From positions 1-18,770 of the forward strand of contig JAHZKS010000001.1 in the NCBI GenBank assembly GCA_022600235.1: a DNA stretch of 18,770 bases, given 5' to 3'. The first letter of the stretch is position 1. The number at the start of each line of letters is the position of its first letter. Positions 1-7,054 of this stretch are shown here, piece by piece. The translations under genes were made by a program, and so were the position numbers. A model generated the notes under the pieces. It was not told the origin of the DNA, did no database searches, and worked only from the letters and a program-made list of their open reading frames with translations. Source of the DNA: Alphaproteobacteria bacterium. GTDB taxonomy: Bacteria; Pseudomonadota; Alphaproteobacteria; Rickettsiales; JABSSG01.

Positions 1-44
1 CTGAATCAAGCTGTATTTTTTCTGATAGTTATAAGGTATTAATC

Positions 45-260
45 ATGGGTTTACATTCCTCTTTGTTAGATATTTTAGCTTGTCCAGTAACAAAAGATAA
101 GCTAATCTATGATGAACAAAGACAAGAGCTTATAAGTATTAAGTCTGGACTTGCATTTCCTATAGTAGATAATATACCTATAATGTTAGTTACAGAAGCA
201 AAAAAAGTAGATGATAAAAGATTAAATCTGCTCAAAAAAAAGAATAAAGAACTTGGATAA
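45..260 (+). CDS. UPF0434/Trm112-like small protein
   Basis: A 71-residue protein whose first 50 residues match the UPF0434 (YcaR/Trm112-like) pattern: LDILACPVTKDKL near the N-terminus, then a hydrophobic stretch with SGLAFPIVDNIPIML. The family is small (about 60-70 residues), resembles the zinc-ribbon-like Trm112 fold and has no firmly established bacterial function. Only the Cys of ACP is present, so metal binding through a full Cys set is not supported. The lysine-rich tail after about residue 52 is longer than in YcaR. The ATG is preceded by TAAGG eight bases upstream, a good ribosome site, although the frame stays open to the window edge. tRNA-Leu follows 16 bases after the stop. Family assignment is fairly secure; function is not. 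Confidence 0.8.
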   Translation: MGLHSSLLDILACPVTKDKLIYDEQRQELISIKSGLAFPIVDNIPIMLVTEAKKVDDKRLNLLKKKNKELG

Positions 261-276
261 ATTTAAAAAAATATAC

Positions 277-363
277 GCCCGCGTGATGGAATTGGTAGAC
301 ATAACGGACTTAAAATCCGTGGGGCATTAGCCCTTGCCGGTTCAAGTCCGGCCGCGGGTACCA
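277..363 (+). tRNA. tRNA-Leu(UAA)
   Basis: An 87-nt cloverleaf with a seven-pair acceptor stem (GCCCGCG with CGCGGGT, closing with one G-T pair), a D arm with GGAATTGGTAGAC, anticodon TAA in the loop CTTAAAA, a long class II variable arm (GGGGCATTAGCCCT) and a T arm GCCGGTTCAAGTCCGGC. The long variable arm plus the TAA anticodon identifies leucine. Discriminator A and CCA are encoded at 360-363. It converges on manC, whose stop lies 10 bases beyond. Confidence 0.97.
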
Positions 364-372
364 ATCCGAAAA

Positions 373-1794
373 TTAAGAATCTTCTTTTATCCTTTCAAGT
401 CTCACTATATCATCTTCACCAACATAAGAACCAATTTGGACTTCTATAAACTCTAGCACTTCACTAGATTTATTTTCAATGCAATGGATTTCCTTTTGAT
501 TAATATATATAGAATCATCTTTATTTAGTATTAATTCAGAGTTACCTTTTATAATATGCGCAACTCCTTTTGTGATAACCCAGTGCTCTGCCCTTTTATT
601 ATGGTATTGAAGAGAAATCTTACTATACGCATTTAACTGTATAAGCTTTACTTTGTAATTATCCTGAACTAATAAATTTCTATAAACACCCCAAGGCCTG
701 TAATATAAAGTTGATGTGCTATTAGAAGAGTATTTTTTGTTATTAAATTCATTAGCAACATACTGAGTATTTACTGGTTTCTTCCTATCAAATATAGAGA
801 TTGTATCTTCTGTTACTATAACTGAGAGATCTTTTACTCCGTTTATAGATAAATGCTGATTGGAATCTGAATATACCAAACAGCTTTTTGAATTATGAAC
901 CACAGATTTTTTTCCAATCAGAGCATTGTCATCTGGATCTTTAGAGCAATATTCATACATAGACCTCCAAGTTCCTAAATCATTCCACTCTAAATCAAGC
1001 TTACTGACTCTAATATCTTTACTTTTTTCTAATATACCATAATCAACCGAGATATTTCTACATTCCGCAAAATCATTACTGCAAGGCTGAATGAAATTAA
1101 AGCTCTTGTTAGAATTAAGAATAGATGCTTTAACTGCAGAATATGTTTCTGGAATATAAAGCTGAGGTTGCTCAAGATATTTTTTAGCAGAAAAAATAAA
1201 TATCCCAGAATTCCAAAGATACTGACCTGATCTTAAATATGTCTCTGCCTTATTTTTATTTGGCTTTTCTACAAATTCTTCAACAAAGTATGTTTTTTCA
1301 GATATAGGCTCACCAATTCTGATATATCCATAATCTTCAGATGGAAATCTAGGATTAATTCCAAACATTATTATCCTATCAGAAGAATAATCTATAGATT
1401 CTTTAACTTGATCTATAAAATAGCCTTCCTCTTTGATGATATGATCAGATGGCATTACAAGCATTCTGAACTTTTCACCTATATAATGCTTGATATAATA
1501 AGCAGCAAGACCTACTGCAGCAGATGTATTCTTTCGCTCTGGCTCTGCAATAATAGCAGTCGCTTTTACCCCGATTTCTTCCAATTCAGCAGCTACTCTG
1601 AATTTATGATCTTCACTACATACAATTATAGGATCTAAAAATCCTTCACCTAATGAAGCAAGTAATATTGTTCTCTGGAACAAGCTATGCTTACTATCTA
1701 TTGCTAGGAACTGCTTTGGGTTTTCTTCTCTAGATACAGGCCATAATCTACTACCTATCCCACCGCAAAGAATAACAGGTACAATGTGAACCAC
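373..1794 (-). CDS. manC: Mannose-1-phosphate guanylyltransferase / mannose-6-phosphate isomerase
   Basis: Bifunctional type II enzyme (ManC/AlgA family, 473 aa, normal length) that makes GDP-mannose from mannose-1-phosphate and GTP and, through its C-terminal cupin, interconverts fructose-6-phosphate and mannose-6-phosphate. Seen in the sequence: the nucleotidyltransferase signature from residue 11 (GGIGSRLWPVSR, then PKQF at 26-29), FVEKP near 175, WNSGIF near 190, WNDLGTW near 270, and a C-terminal cupin starting at YRPWG with QYHNKRAEHW, the metal-site region. The start is GTG at 1794 with AAGG seven bases upstream. The product would feed mannose or fucose into surface glycans; no other sugar-nucleotide gene lies nearby, so the end product is unknown. 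It is convergent with tRNA-Leu and lies downstream of carD with a 51-base gap. Confidence 0.93.
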   Translation of the reverse strand: MVHIVPVILCGGIGSRLWPVSREENPKQFLAIDSKHSLFQRTILLASLGEGFLDPIIVCSEDHKFRVAAELEEIGVKATAIIAEPERKNTSAAVGLAAYYIKHYIGEKFRMLVMPSDHIIKEEGYFIDQVKESIDYSSDRIIMFGINPRFPSEDYGYIRIGEPISEKTYFVEEFVEKPNKNKAETYLRSGQYLWNSGIFIFSAKKYLEQPQLYIPETYSAVKASILNSNKSFNFIQPCSNDFAECRNISVDYGILEKSKDIRVSKLDLEWNDLGTWRSMYEYCSKDPDDNALIGKKSVVHNSKSCLVYSDSNQHLSINGVKDLSVIVTEDTISIFDRKKPVNTQYVANEFNNKKYSSNSTSTLYYRPWGVYRNLLVQDNYKVKLIQLNAYSKISLQYHNKRAEHWVITKGVAHIIKGNSELILNKDDSIYINQKEIHCIENKSSEVLEFIEVQIGSYVGEDDIVRLERIKEDS

Positions 1795-1845
1795 TCTGAA
1801 ACCTTATTAAGAAATCGTAACTAGAGCAAATAGATTATAAAAATA

Positions 1846-2352
1846 CTAAGCAGCTTGCTTTGCTCTTATAACACTCAATACTTGCTCTTCAGCCTTATCA
1901 GATGCAATCTTATAAATCACAGCATATTCCTTCACGAGTCTTGATAATGCTGATTCATAGATAATTCTTTCACTATAAGAACGATTTGTATCTTCTGAAT
2001 TTTTATATAAATCTCTAACAACTTCCGCAGCCAAAGATAAAGAACCAGAATTTATTTTTGCTTCATACTCTGCAGCTCTTCTGCTCCACATACCTCTAGC
2101 AGGTTTTGGAGTACTTTGTAGAACATCTAAAACTAAATCCATTTCTTTTCTTGAAACCAAATGACGTAGACCAATTTTCTGTGCTTTTTTCGATGGTATT
2201 CTCATAGACATTTTGTCTTTCTCAAAATCAACAACAAACAACTCAATCTTCATATTGCTTATTAGTTGCACTTCGATATCAACAATTTTACCTACTCCGT
2301 GTGATGGATACACAACTGAATCTCCAATGCTGAAAGAAACACTATTAGTCAT
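1846..2352 (-). CDS. carD: CarD/CdnL family RNA polymerase-binding regulator
   Basis: A 168-residue CdnL-type CarD protein. The N-terminal RNA-polymerase interacting domain opens with FSIGDSVVYPSHGVGKIVDIE and runs to about residue 60; the helical DNA-binding C-terminal domain includes KPARGMWSRRAAEYEAKI, with the tryptophan region typical of the family. In alphaproteobacteria CdnL binds the beta subunit of RNA polymerase and stabilises open complexes at rRNA and growth genes. AGAGG lies five bases before the ATG, a strong ribosome site. The 5' leader contains the inverted repeat CGAACG/CGTTCG. smpB lies upstream on the same strand, 93 bases away. Assignment is secure. Confidence 0.93.
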   Translation of the reverse strand: MTNSVSFSIGDSVVYPSHGVGKIVDIEVQLISNMKIELFVVDFEKDKMSMRIPSKKAQKIGLRHLVSRKEMDLVLDVLQSTPKPARGMWSRRAAEYEAKINSGSLSLAAEVVRDLYKNSEDTNRSYSERIIYESALSRLVKEYAVIYKIASDKAEEQVLSVIRAKQAA

Positions 2353-2376
2353 AGAAACCTCTTGATTTTGGTTGGA

Positions 2377-2394
2377 CGAACGATATTCCGTTCG
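2377..2394 (-). promoter_or_regulatory. Inverted repeat in carD leader
   Basis: CGAACG and CGTTCG form a perfect 6-bp inverted repeat around a six-base spacer, about 25 bases upstream of the carD start and in the smpB-carD gap. No T-run follows, so it does not look like a terminator. It could be an mRNA hairpin or an operator. There is no direct evidence for either. Confidence 0.3.
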
Positions 2395-2445
2395 GAGAGA
2401 CTACCATAAAAAAGCACATTAATAAAGACTTAATTTTTTACTGTG

Positions 2446-2898
2446 TTATTCATGTTTCTTTAACATTTGAGCTTTCTCTCTTTTCCAATCCCGCTCCTTT
2501 ATAGTTTGCCTCTTATCTGAAGAGTGTTTCCCTTTTGCAATTGCTATCTGCATCTTCAAAATATTTCTTTCATTAAAATACGCCTTTAGAGGAACCATTG
2601 TATAACCAGACATTTTAATTTTACCAATTACTTTACTAATTTCTCTCTTATGCAAAAGTAATTTTCTATATCTATTTTCTTCATGATTATTGATGTTAGC
2701 TTTCTCATATTTAGCAATATGAGAATTTAATAGCATTATATCTCCTTTGATATTTGATACGAATGACTCATTAATGTTCATCCCATTCTTTCTAATAGAT
2801 TTTACCTCACTTCCTTTCAGCATGATCCCAGCTTCAAAAGTATCCTCTATGAAGAATTGATAGCGTGCTTTTTTATTTTGAGCTACTAGTTTAGACAT
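2446..2898 (-). CDS. smpB: SsrA-binding protein SmpB
   Basis: A 150-residue SmpB, normal length, the partner of tmRNA in rescuing stalled ribosomes. Seen: an N-terminal KLVAQNKKARYQFFIEDTFEAGIMLKGSEVKSIR segment of the OB-fold core (residues 3-37, family hallmark G-x-E-V-K-S-I-R), HKREI in the middle, and the C-terminal KHSSDKRQTIKERDWKRE tail (about residues 124-141) that enters the decoding centre in place of a codon-anticodon pair. The ATG overlaps the end of dapA by eight bases, indicating translational coupling in a chpT-dapA-smpB run. The tmRNA gene itself is not visible in this window. Confidence 0.95.
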   Translation of the reverse strand: MSKLVAQNKKARYQFFIEDTFEAGIMLKGSEVKSIRKNGMNINESFVSNIKGDIMLLNSHIAKYEKANINNHEENRYRKLLLHKREISKVIGKIKMSGYTMVPLKAYFNERNILKMQIAIAKGKHSSDKRQTIKERDWKREKAQMLKKHE

Positions 2899-3784
2899 TG
2901 TCTTCTAATATTAGTTCTGACAAAACTGTTTTTATCTTATCTGCATTATGAGATGCAAGATTTACAAGAGGCAACCTCACATCTGCTCTGCATTTTCCTA
3001 ACGCATTTAAACATGCTTTCACTGGTACTGGATTAATCTCACACTCAAGAAAATTAAGTAAGTCTAAATATCTACTATGCTCTTTCAAAGCATCTTTAAA
3101 ATTATTTTCTTTTATTAGTTTGTATATTTTTTGCATCTGCGTAGGTATAACATTTGAAGCAACAGATATAACACCGTGACCACCATTTGCATAGAAAGAC
3201 AATTGCTGCACATCAATCCCTAACAATTGTACAAAGTGCTCGCCAATCTGACTGCGAATTTCTAATGGTCTAGTAGGATCACCAGAGGCATCTTTTATCC
3301 CTATAACATTCTTTAAAGAACTCAGCTTGCGCAGAGTATTAATATTGATATCTACACCTGTTCTTCCTGGGTGGTTATAAATTATTATAGGAGTATTAAC
3401 TGATTGATCTATCTTCTGAAAATGTGCAAATATCCCATCTTGTGACGGCTTATTGTAATAAGGTGCAATGACTAATAAAGCATCCACACCTGCATTTTCT
3501 GCATCTTTAGCTAACATACAAACTTTATCAGTATTATTTGTACCTACTCCTGCTATGACTGGCACTCTACCTTGAGCAACAGACACACATGTTTTAATAA
3601 GGATCATTTGCTCATCGTAAGACAAACATGGACTTTCTCCTGTTGTACCGCAAGTAACAAGACCACTAACCCCACCATCTATTTGTTCTTTGATAATGGA
3701 TTTGTAATTACTGAGATCTACCTTACCTTCTATATCAAAAGGAGTAACCAGCGCAGTAATAACACCATGAAATTTCTTATACAT
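2891..3784 (-). CDS. dapA: 4-hydroxy-tetrahydrodipicolinate synthase
   Basis: DapA condenses pyruvate with aspartate semialdehyde, the first committed step to lysine and meso-diaminopimelate, so this cell probably still makes peptidoglycan precursors. I chose the Met at 3784 (297 aa) over an upstream Met at 3814, because the family begins close to M-Y-K-K-F-H-G-V-I-T-A-L-V-T-P-F and the upstream choice would overlap chpT. Motifs present: GTTGES for pyruvate carboxylate binding, the PYYNKPSQDG loop, YNHPGRTG with the catalytic Tyr, and IKDASGD with the Schiff-base Lys, all in the expected order. It ends eight bases inside smpB. Lysine-sensitive regulation cannot be judged. Assignment is secure. 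Confidence 0.94.
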   Translation of the reverse strand: MYKKFHGVITALVTPFDIEGKVDLSNYKSIIKEQIDGGVSGLVTCGTTGESPCLSYDEQMILIKTCVSVAQGRVPVIAGVGTNNTDKVCMLAKDAENAGVDALLVIAPYYNKPSQDGIFAHFQKIDQSVNTPIIIYNHPGRTGVDININTLRKLSSLKNVIGIKDASGDPTRPLEIRSQIGEHFVQLLGIDVQQLSFYANGGHGVISVASNVIPTQMQKIYKLIKENNFKDALKEHSRYLDLLNFLECEINPVPVKACLNALGKCRADVRLPLVNLASHNADKIKTVLSELILEDNV

Positions 3785-3797
3785 ACCAATAATCAAT

Positions 3798-4433
3798 TTA
3801 CGATTTAGGTGCAAATTTTAATAGAACACCATCTGAATCATTCCTTAGATCTATAGCATAATTTATAGATTTTGCTACCTCATATGTATAAAAATGCTGA
3901 ATATTCCTAGTGTTTTTCTCAATTGAATCAGCAGATCCTTTCAATATACTTAGTAAATCTTCACTAACTTTATGCGTACTCCCAGGGACAAATATTTCTA
4001 GCACAGTGAGGTTTTTATTATTCTTAATTTCCATTTCCCCCCTATTCATGACTATATCTGACACTACCAGCGCAGAATTTAATATCAGCTTACCAATGCT
4101 AGCATTAACCATTTTTGATTCCCAGGTACCAGAAAAATGTATATTTAATTTTTCTTTCCCAAGGAAAGTATCTATTAACTCTTTTAAATCTGATAAACTG
4201 ATTTCAGCCGACATAGGTGCAAAACCGTAAGCCTTTCTAAAGAAAGCAACCCTGCTTATTGCTTGACTAGAACTAAACTTGATAAGTTCTGTTGCTTTAC
4301 TGCGCATCTCGTCATTATTAGAACCGAGGAAATCTATACTATTACTAATTGCACCAACGCATCCTGCTAAATCATGACAAAATTTAGCACACATTAATTC
4401 AGAAAATTCTAGATCTTTTGACATTGGGTTCAC
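3798..4433 (-). CDS. chpT: Histidine phosphotransferase ChpT
   Basis: A 211-residue ChpT-like protein. In alphaproteobacteria ChpT passes phosphate from the hybrid kinase CckA to the cell-cycle regulators CtrA and CpdR. The diagnostic feature is the phospho-acceptor helix near the N-terminus, ELMCAKFCHDLAGCVGAISN (about residues 12-31), with His in the CHDL context; the rest resembles a degenerate histidine-kinase ATPase domain lacking clear N and G boxes, as in ChpT. The GTG at 4433 or the ATG three codons in (4424) could be the start; neither has a strong ribosome site. The gene sits 79 bases after thiN and 13 bases before the chosen dapA start. CckA and CtrA are not in the window. Confidence 0.82.
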   Translation of the reverse strand: MNPMSKDLEFSELMCAKFCHDLAGCVGAISNSIDFLGSNNDEMRSKATELIKFSSSQAISRVAFFRKAYGFAPMSAEISLSDLKELIDTFLGKEKLNIHFSGTWESKMVNASIGKLILNSALVVSDIVMNRGEMEIKNNKNLTVLEIFVPGSTHKVSEDLLSILKGSADSIEKNTRNIQHFYTYEVAKSINYAIDLRNDSDGVLLKFAPKS

Positions 4434-4512
4434 GCTAACTATAATTGACTCACACTAATGGAAACACAAATTGACTTATATATCAACCGAGAATATTACT
4501 TAAGAGTTAATA

Positions 4513-5166
4513 TTATGAGATCTTACCGTCATAAATTGTAAGAACTTTATCTTGAGTTGTCATAACCTTAACTTTATTATTTTGGGCTTTGTTACGTGCA
4601 GCTGATTTTTCCATAACTGGGAATGCTTTAGAATTAATCTCCCAAACCAAACCTTCTGTTTTTAATTTACCTTGATCATAAGAGAATAAAGAAACCATTG
4701 CACCTTCTTCTAGATTAAAATCTAGAGTACCATTTACAGACATAGCACCAAGCTTTGAATGACCTTTACTCGGTATATCATAAAACCACATAGAAAGCTC
4801 TCGAGAGTATCTAACAAAAGTATTCACATTATTTATTATGTGATCTATCTCTCCTCCATTCATACCAAGGACCAAAGCACTTCCAAAAGAAGCCTCTTTA
4901 ACAAATTTTATGGTTTTCTCAAAATCAGTATAATTTTGATCTTCTGTAACAATAACTCTATCTTGCGGTATATGTTTAGATCCCTTAAAAGAATCCATGT
5001 CCCCTACTATGAAATCAGGAATTATATCTATATTCAGTAGAAGGTTAGCAGCACCATCTACAGCTATAACAGGTATTTTCAATTCTTTAACGCGTGCAAA
5101 AAAATTATAATCAGGTATAGAGCCATTTAGACAGATTATACATTTAAATTCTTCTATCTTCTTCAC
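4513..5166 (-). CDS. thiN: Thiamine pyrophosphokinase
   Basis: Transfers pyrophosphate from ATP to thiamine, giving TPP in one step, the typical salvage route. Catalytic-domain motifs, numbered from the chosen start: AVDGAAN around D37, PDFIVGDMDS at 50-59 (metal/ATP binding), QNYTDFEK at 77-84, and NGGEIDH at 103-109. Most relatives have GGRxDH, so Glu replaces the usual Arg at 106. A C-terminal beta-rich thiamine-binding domain follows. I chose GTG at 5166 because GGAGG lies eight bases upstream, inside the end of the SemiSWEET gene; an ATG at 5181 is also open but lacks such a site. The reading frames overlap by 23 bases, so the two genes should be co-translated under the TPP riboswitch. 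The symbol thiN is used for bacterial TPK. Confidence 0.88.
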   Translation of the reverse strand: MKKIEEFKCIICLNGSIPDYNFFARVKELKIPVIAVDGAANLLLNIDIIPDFIVGDMDSFKGSKHIPQDRVIVTEDQNYTDFEKTIKFVKEASFGSALVLGMNGGEIDHIINNVNTFVRYSRELSMWFYDIPSKGHSKLGAMSVNGTLDFNLEEGAMVSLFSYDQGKLKTEGLVWEINSKAFPVMEKSAARNKAQNNKVKVMTTQDKVLTIYDGKIS

Positions 5167-5425
5167 TATTAGAACCTCCATATTTAATTTTGAAGTAAAC
5201 CAATATTACGGAGAATAAAAGCATTATTACATTAGTGACCCAAACAGTAACACTCTCAGTTGTAAGACCATATATAATCCACAGCACAGAACAAAGACAA
5301 AAATTCCATAACATAATGGATGATAAATCGTCTACAGATTTAGTCTTATATGTCTTGTATATTTGTGGCACTAAAGAGATAGTGCTTGTCGCACACGCTA
5401 AAAAACTAACTAAAAAAATAAACAT
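5144..5425 (-). CDS. SemiSWEET (PQ-loop/MtN3) transporter, candidate thiamine importer
   Basis: A 93-residue protein with three hydrophobic segments (about 2-22, 36-54, 60-80), the size and layout of a SemiSWEET half-transporter that dimerises. The PQ motif is at P20-Q21 (LVPQIYKTYKTKS), and the TM2 Trp (W49) and TM3 Asn (N65), which line the substrate pocket in SemiSWEETs, are both in place. Known SemiSWEETs move sugars. Here the gene sits directly behind a TPP riboswitch and overlaps thiamine pyrophosphokinase, so I infer that thiamine or a precursor is the substrate. The start is the ATG at 5425: an in-frame ATG at 5464 lies inside the riboswitch. GGAGG eight bases upstream is the last part of the riboswitch core. 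Family confident; substrate inferred. Confidence 0.82.
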   Translation of the reverse strand: MFIFLVSFLACATSTISLVPQIYKTYKTKSVDDLSSIMLWNFCLCSVLWIIYGLTTESVTVWVTNVIMLLFSVILVYFKIKYGGSNSEEDRRI

Positions 5426-5514
5426 ACAAAATTCCTCCGCCAGCATTATCTGGATCAGGTACACGGGTTAGTTGTCACTTCTCAGCCAAAATAGGCACCC
5501 CGTTCCGTTTGTTT
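5420..5514 (-). promoter_or_regulatory. TPP riboswitch (THI element)
   Basis: On the minus strand the conserved THI-element blocks appear in order: CGGGGTGCC, GGCTGAGAA (pyrimidine-sensing arm), ACCCGT, ACCTGATCCAGATAATGCTGG (pyrophosphate-sensing arm) and CGGAGGAA. The core spans about 5432-5502. The flanks extend P1: 5503-5514 (AAACAAACGGAA in the transcript) can pair with 5420-5431 (TTTTGTATGTTT) over 12 positions, with two G-U pairs and one A-A mismatch. The 3' strand contains the AUG of the downstream transporter, and GGAGG lies next to it in the core. This points to translational control: TPP binding would stabilise P1 and hide the start. A TATATA near 5521-5526 could be the -10 element. 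Confidence 0.95.
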
Positions 5515-5570
5515 GAAAAAATATATAGCGATAAAAAAATGAAAGTATTACAATATAGACTTCACTCACA

Positions 5571-5593
5571 CTATGTTTTTGTGTATAACATAG
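5571..5593. promoter_or_regulatory. Inverted repeat between divergent thiamine-region genes
   Basis: CTATGTT and AACATAG form a perfect 7-bp inverted repeat separated by nine bases, 26 bases upstream of the symporter ATG and about 55 bases upstream of the riboswitch. No T-run follows in either direction. It may be an operator or a hairpin in the symporter leader. This is suggestive only. Confidence 0.3.
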
Positions 5594-5618
5594 AAAAAAG
5601 AATAATGGAACACTTTTT

Positions 5619-6968
5619 ATGAATTACACCATCTTTTTCGCTCTAGTAGGAGCAATATTAGCTTACTCTATATTCATTGGAAAGCAGACTGCATCTGCAG
5701 TTCAGAGTGATTCTGATTACTTTCTCGCCGGAAGAAAAATGGGTTTCTTCAAAATTTTTATGACAGTTTTAGCAACCCAGCTAGGTGGTGGAGCAATTAT
5801 TGGAACAGCAGAAGCAGCATATTCTCATGGATGGAAATCACTTTCTTACTCTTCTGGGATTGCACTAGGACTTGTATTTCTAACTTTAGGATTAGGCTCT
5901 AGGTTCAGAAAACTTAATGTAAGCACCATACCAGAGATCTTCAAGACAATATATAACTCAGACCATATGCGCACATTCGCTTCTCTAATATATATATTTT
6001 CAATGTTTATATTATTAGTTGCGATAGGAATTTCTGCAAGGAAATTTGCCTTGGCAATAGGCTTCAATAACGAACTGATATTCATATTATTCTGGGGTGC
6101 CATTATAGCTTACACAACCACAGGGGGGCTAAATGCTGTGACAAAAACAGATATATTACAAATCATCTTTGTACTAGGTGCTTTTGCATTAACATTTATT
6201 TTCTTACCAAAAGATTCTATTTTGTTAGAGCCTATTCAGAATTCACCTTCAATTCACACAGCTAGCGACATACCTTGGATTAACTGGCTTATTATACCGT
6301 GCTTATCCACTATGATTGGACAAGATATGGCACAAAGATGTTTTGCAGCAAAAACACCAAAGATTGTCCCCTATTCATTAATTTCTGCAGCAATTATTTT
6401 AATACTAGCTACAGCATTACCAGCATATTTAGGAATTCTTGGGCATAAACTAAACATTGCAATTTCAAAAAGCAGCGTATTGATTGACGTAGTACTTCTA
6501 CTAACAAATCCATATGTAACAAGTATATTTTCTGCTGCAATTTTAATGGCCATTTTATCCACCGCAGACTCAATATTATGTGCAGTTAGCTCAAATATAT
6601 CTCTAGATCTGAATCTATTTAAAACAAGCGGAAACCAAAGAAATGTCAGAGCATCAAAACTCATTACTATATTAGTAGGAGTTAGCGCGATGTTTTGCTC
6701 ATTCTTATCAGATGATATAATCCCTATGATGATATCTTCATACGAGATCACTATCTCAACATTATTTGTACCGGTAATAGCAGCGCTAGTCTTAACAAAG
6801 CCACACCAAAGATCAGCTTATGGAGCAGTATTATTTGGACTCTGTTCTTTCTTATATTTTTCCTTCTTTACAAATTACATGTATAAAACAGTTGTTTGCA
6901 TTACGGTTTCAGTAATAGTATTTGCTGCTATAGAAATATTTTTAAGAAACGCAAAAAAAGGAGTATAA
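5619..6968 (+). CDS. Sodium:solute symporter family permease
   Basis: A 449-residue polytopic membrane protein of the SSS family (sodium-coupled uptake; typical 450-530 aa, about 12-13 segments). Seen: an N-terminal segment followed by SDYFLAGRKMG, the classic SSS motif, then ATQLGGGAIIGTAEAAY, TTGGLNAVTKTDILQ in the middle, and LSTADSILCAVSSNISLDL (about residues 310-330), which carries the Ser/Thr sodium-site region. Substrate cannot be read from sequence. It diverges from the TPP-riboswitch operon, and SSS permeases have been linked to thiamine-precursor uptake in SAR11 (ThiV), so a vitamin-related substrate is possible but unproven; the riboswitch points the other way. A GGA 10 bases before the ATG is a weak ribosome site. 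It ends at a bidirectional terminator shared with the next gene. Confidence 0.88.
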   Translation: MNYTIFFALVGAILAYSIFIGKQTASAVQSDSDYFLAGRKMGFFKIFMTVLATQLGGGAIIGTAEAAYSHGWKSLSYSSGIALGLVFLTLGLGSRFRKLNVSTIPEIFKTIYNSDHMRTFASLIYIFSMFILLVAIGISARKFALAIGFNNELIFILFWGAIIAYTTTGGLNAVTKTDILQIIFVLGAFALTFIFLPKDSILLEPIQNSPSIHTASDIPWINWLIIPCLSTMIGQDMAQRCFAAKTPKIVPYSLISAAIILILATALPAYLGILGHKLNIAISKSSVLIDVVLLLTNPYVTSIFSAAILMAILSTADSILCAVSSNISLDLNLFKTSGNQRNVRASKLITILVGVSAMFCSFLSDDIIPMMISSYEITISTLFVPVIAALVLTKPHQRSAYGAVLFGLCSFLYFSFFTNYMYKTVVCITVSVIVFAAIEIFLRNAKKGV

Positions 6969-6975
6969 GGTTTAG

Positions 6976-7054
6976 AGCAATAAAAAAGGCCGTGAAAAAC
7001 ACAGCCTTTTTTTGATATTAGCGTGTGTAATATTAACTATTACAGCTCGTCATG
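6976..7054. repeat. 79-bp repeat: HDEL codons plus 3' flank plus terminator (copy A)
   Basis: Nearly identical to 7524-7602: three differences in 79 bases (one A fewer in the terminator loop of the other copy, one inserted C, one synonymous Asp-codon change). On the minus strand the block begins in the HDEL codons and runs through stop, 3' flank and terminator. The coding regions upstream are far less alike, so this end has been copied or homogenised separately from the gene bodies. Confidence 0.88.
6982..7013. terminator. Bidirectional intrinsic terminator (copy A)
   Basis: AAAAAAGGC, a C/A mismatch, GTG, loop AAAAA, CAC, then GCCTTTTTTT: a GC-containing stem flanked by an A-run and a T-run, so it can act in both directions. 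It sits between the convergent symporter and HDEL-protein genes. It is nearly identical to the terminator at 7530-7560. Confidence 0.9.

Noticed and set aside
1..44. Possible 3' end of an upstream gene
   Set aside because: A frame ending at 40-42 can be read, but only 13 codons are visible and nothing identifies it.
3785..3814. Upstream Met for DapA (10 extra residues)
   Set aside because: It would overlap chpT, and the family starts at the second Met context (MYKKFHG).
5426..5464. Earlier in-frame ATG extending the SemiSWEET protein by 13 residues
   Set aside because: The extension is encoded by the conserved 3' half of the TPP riboswitch, and GGAGG plus the ATG at 5425 fit better.
6371..6751. 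Minus-strand 126-codon open frame within the symporter
   Set aside because: Shadow of the symporter, which shows SSS motifs across the same bases.
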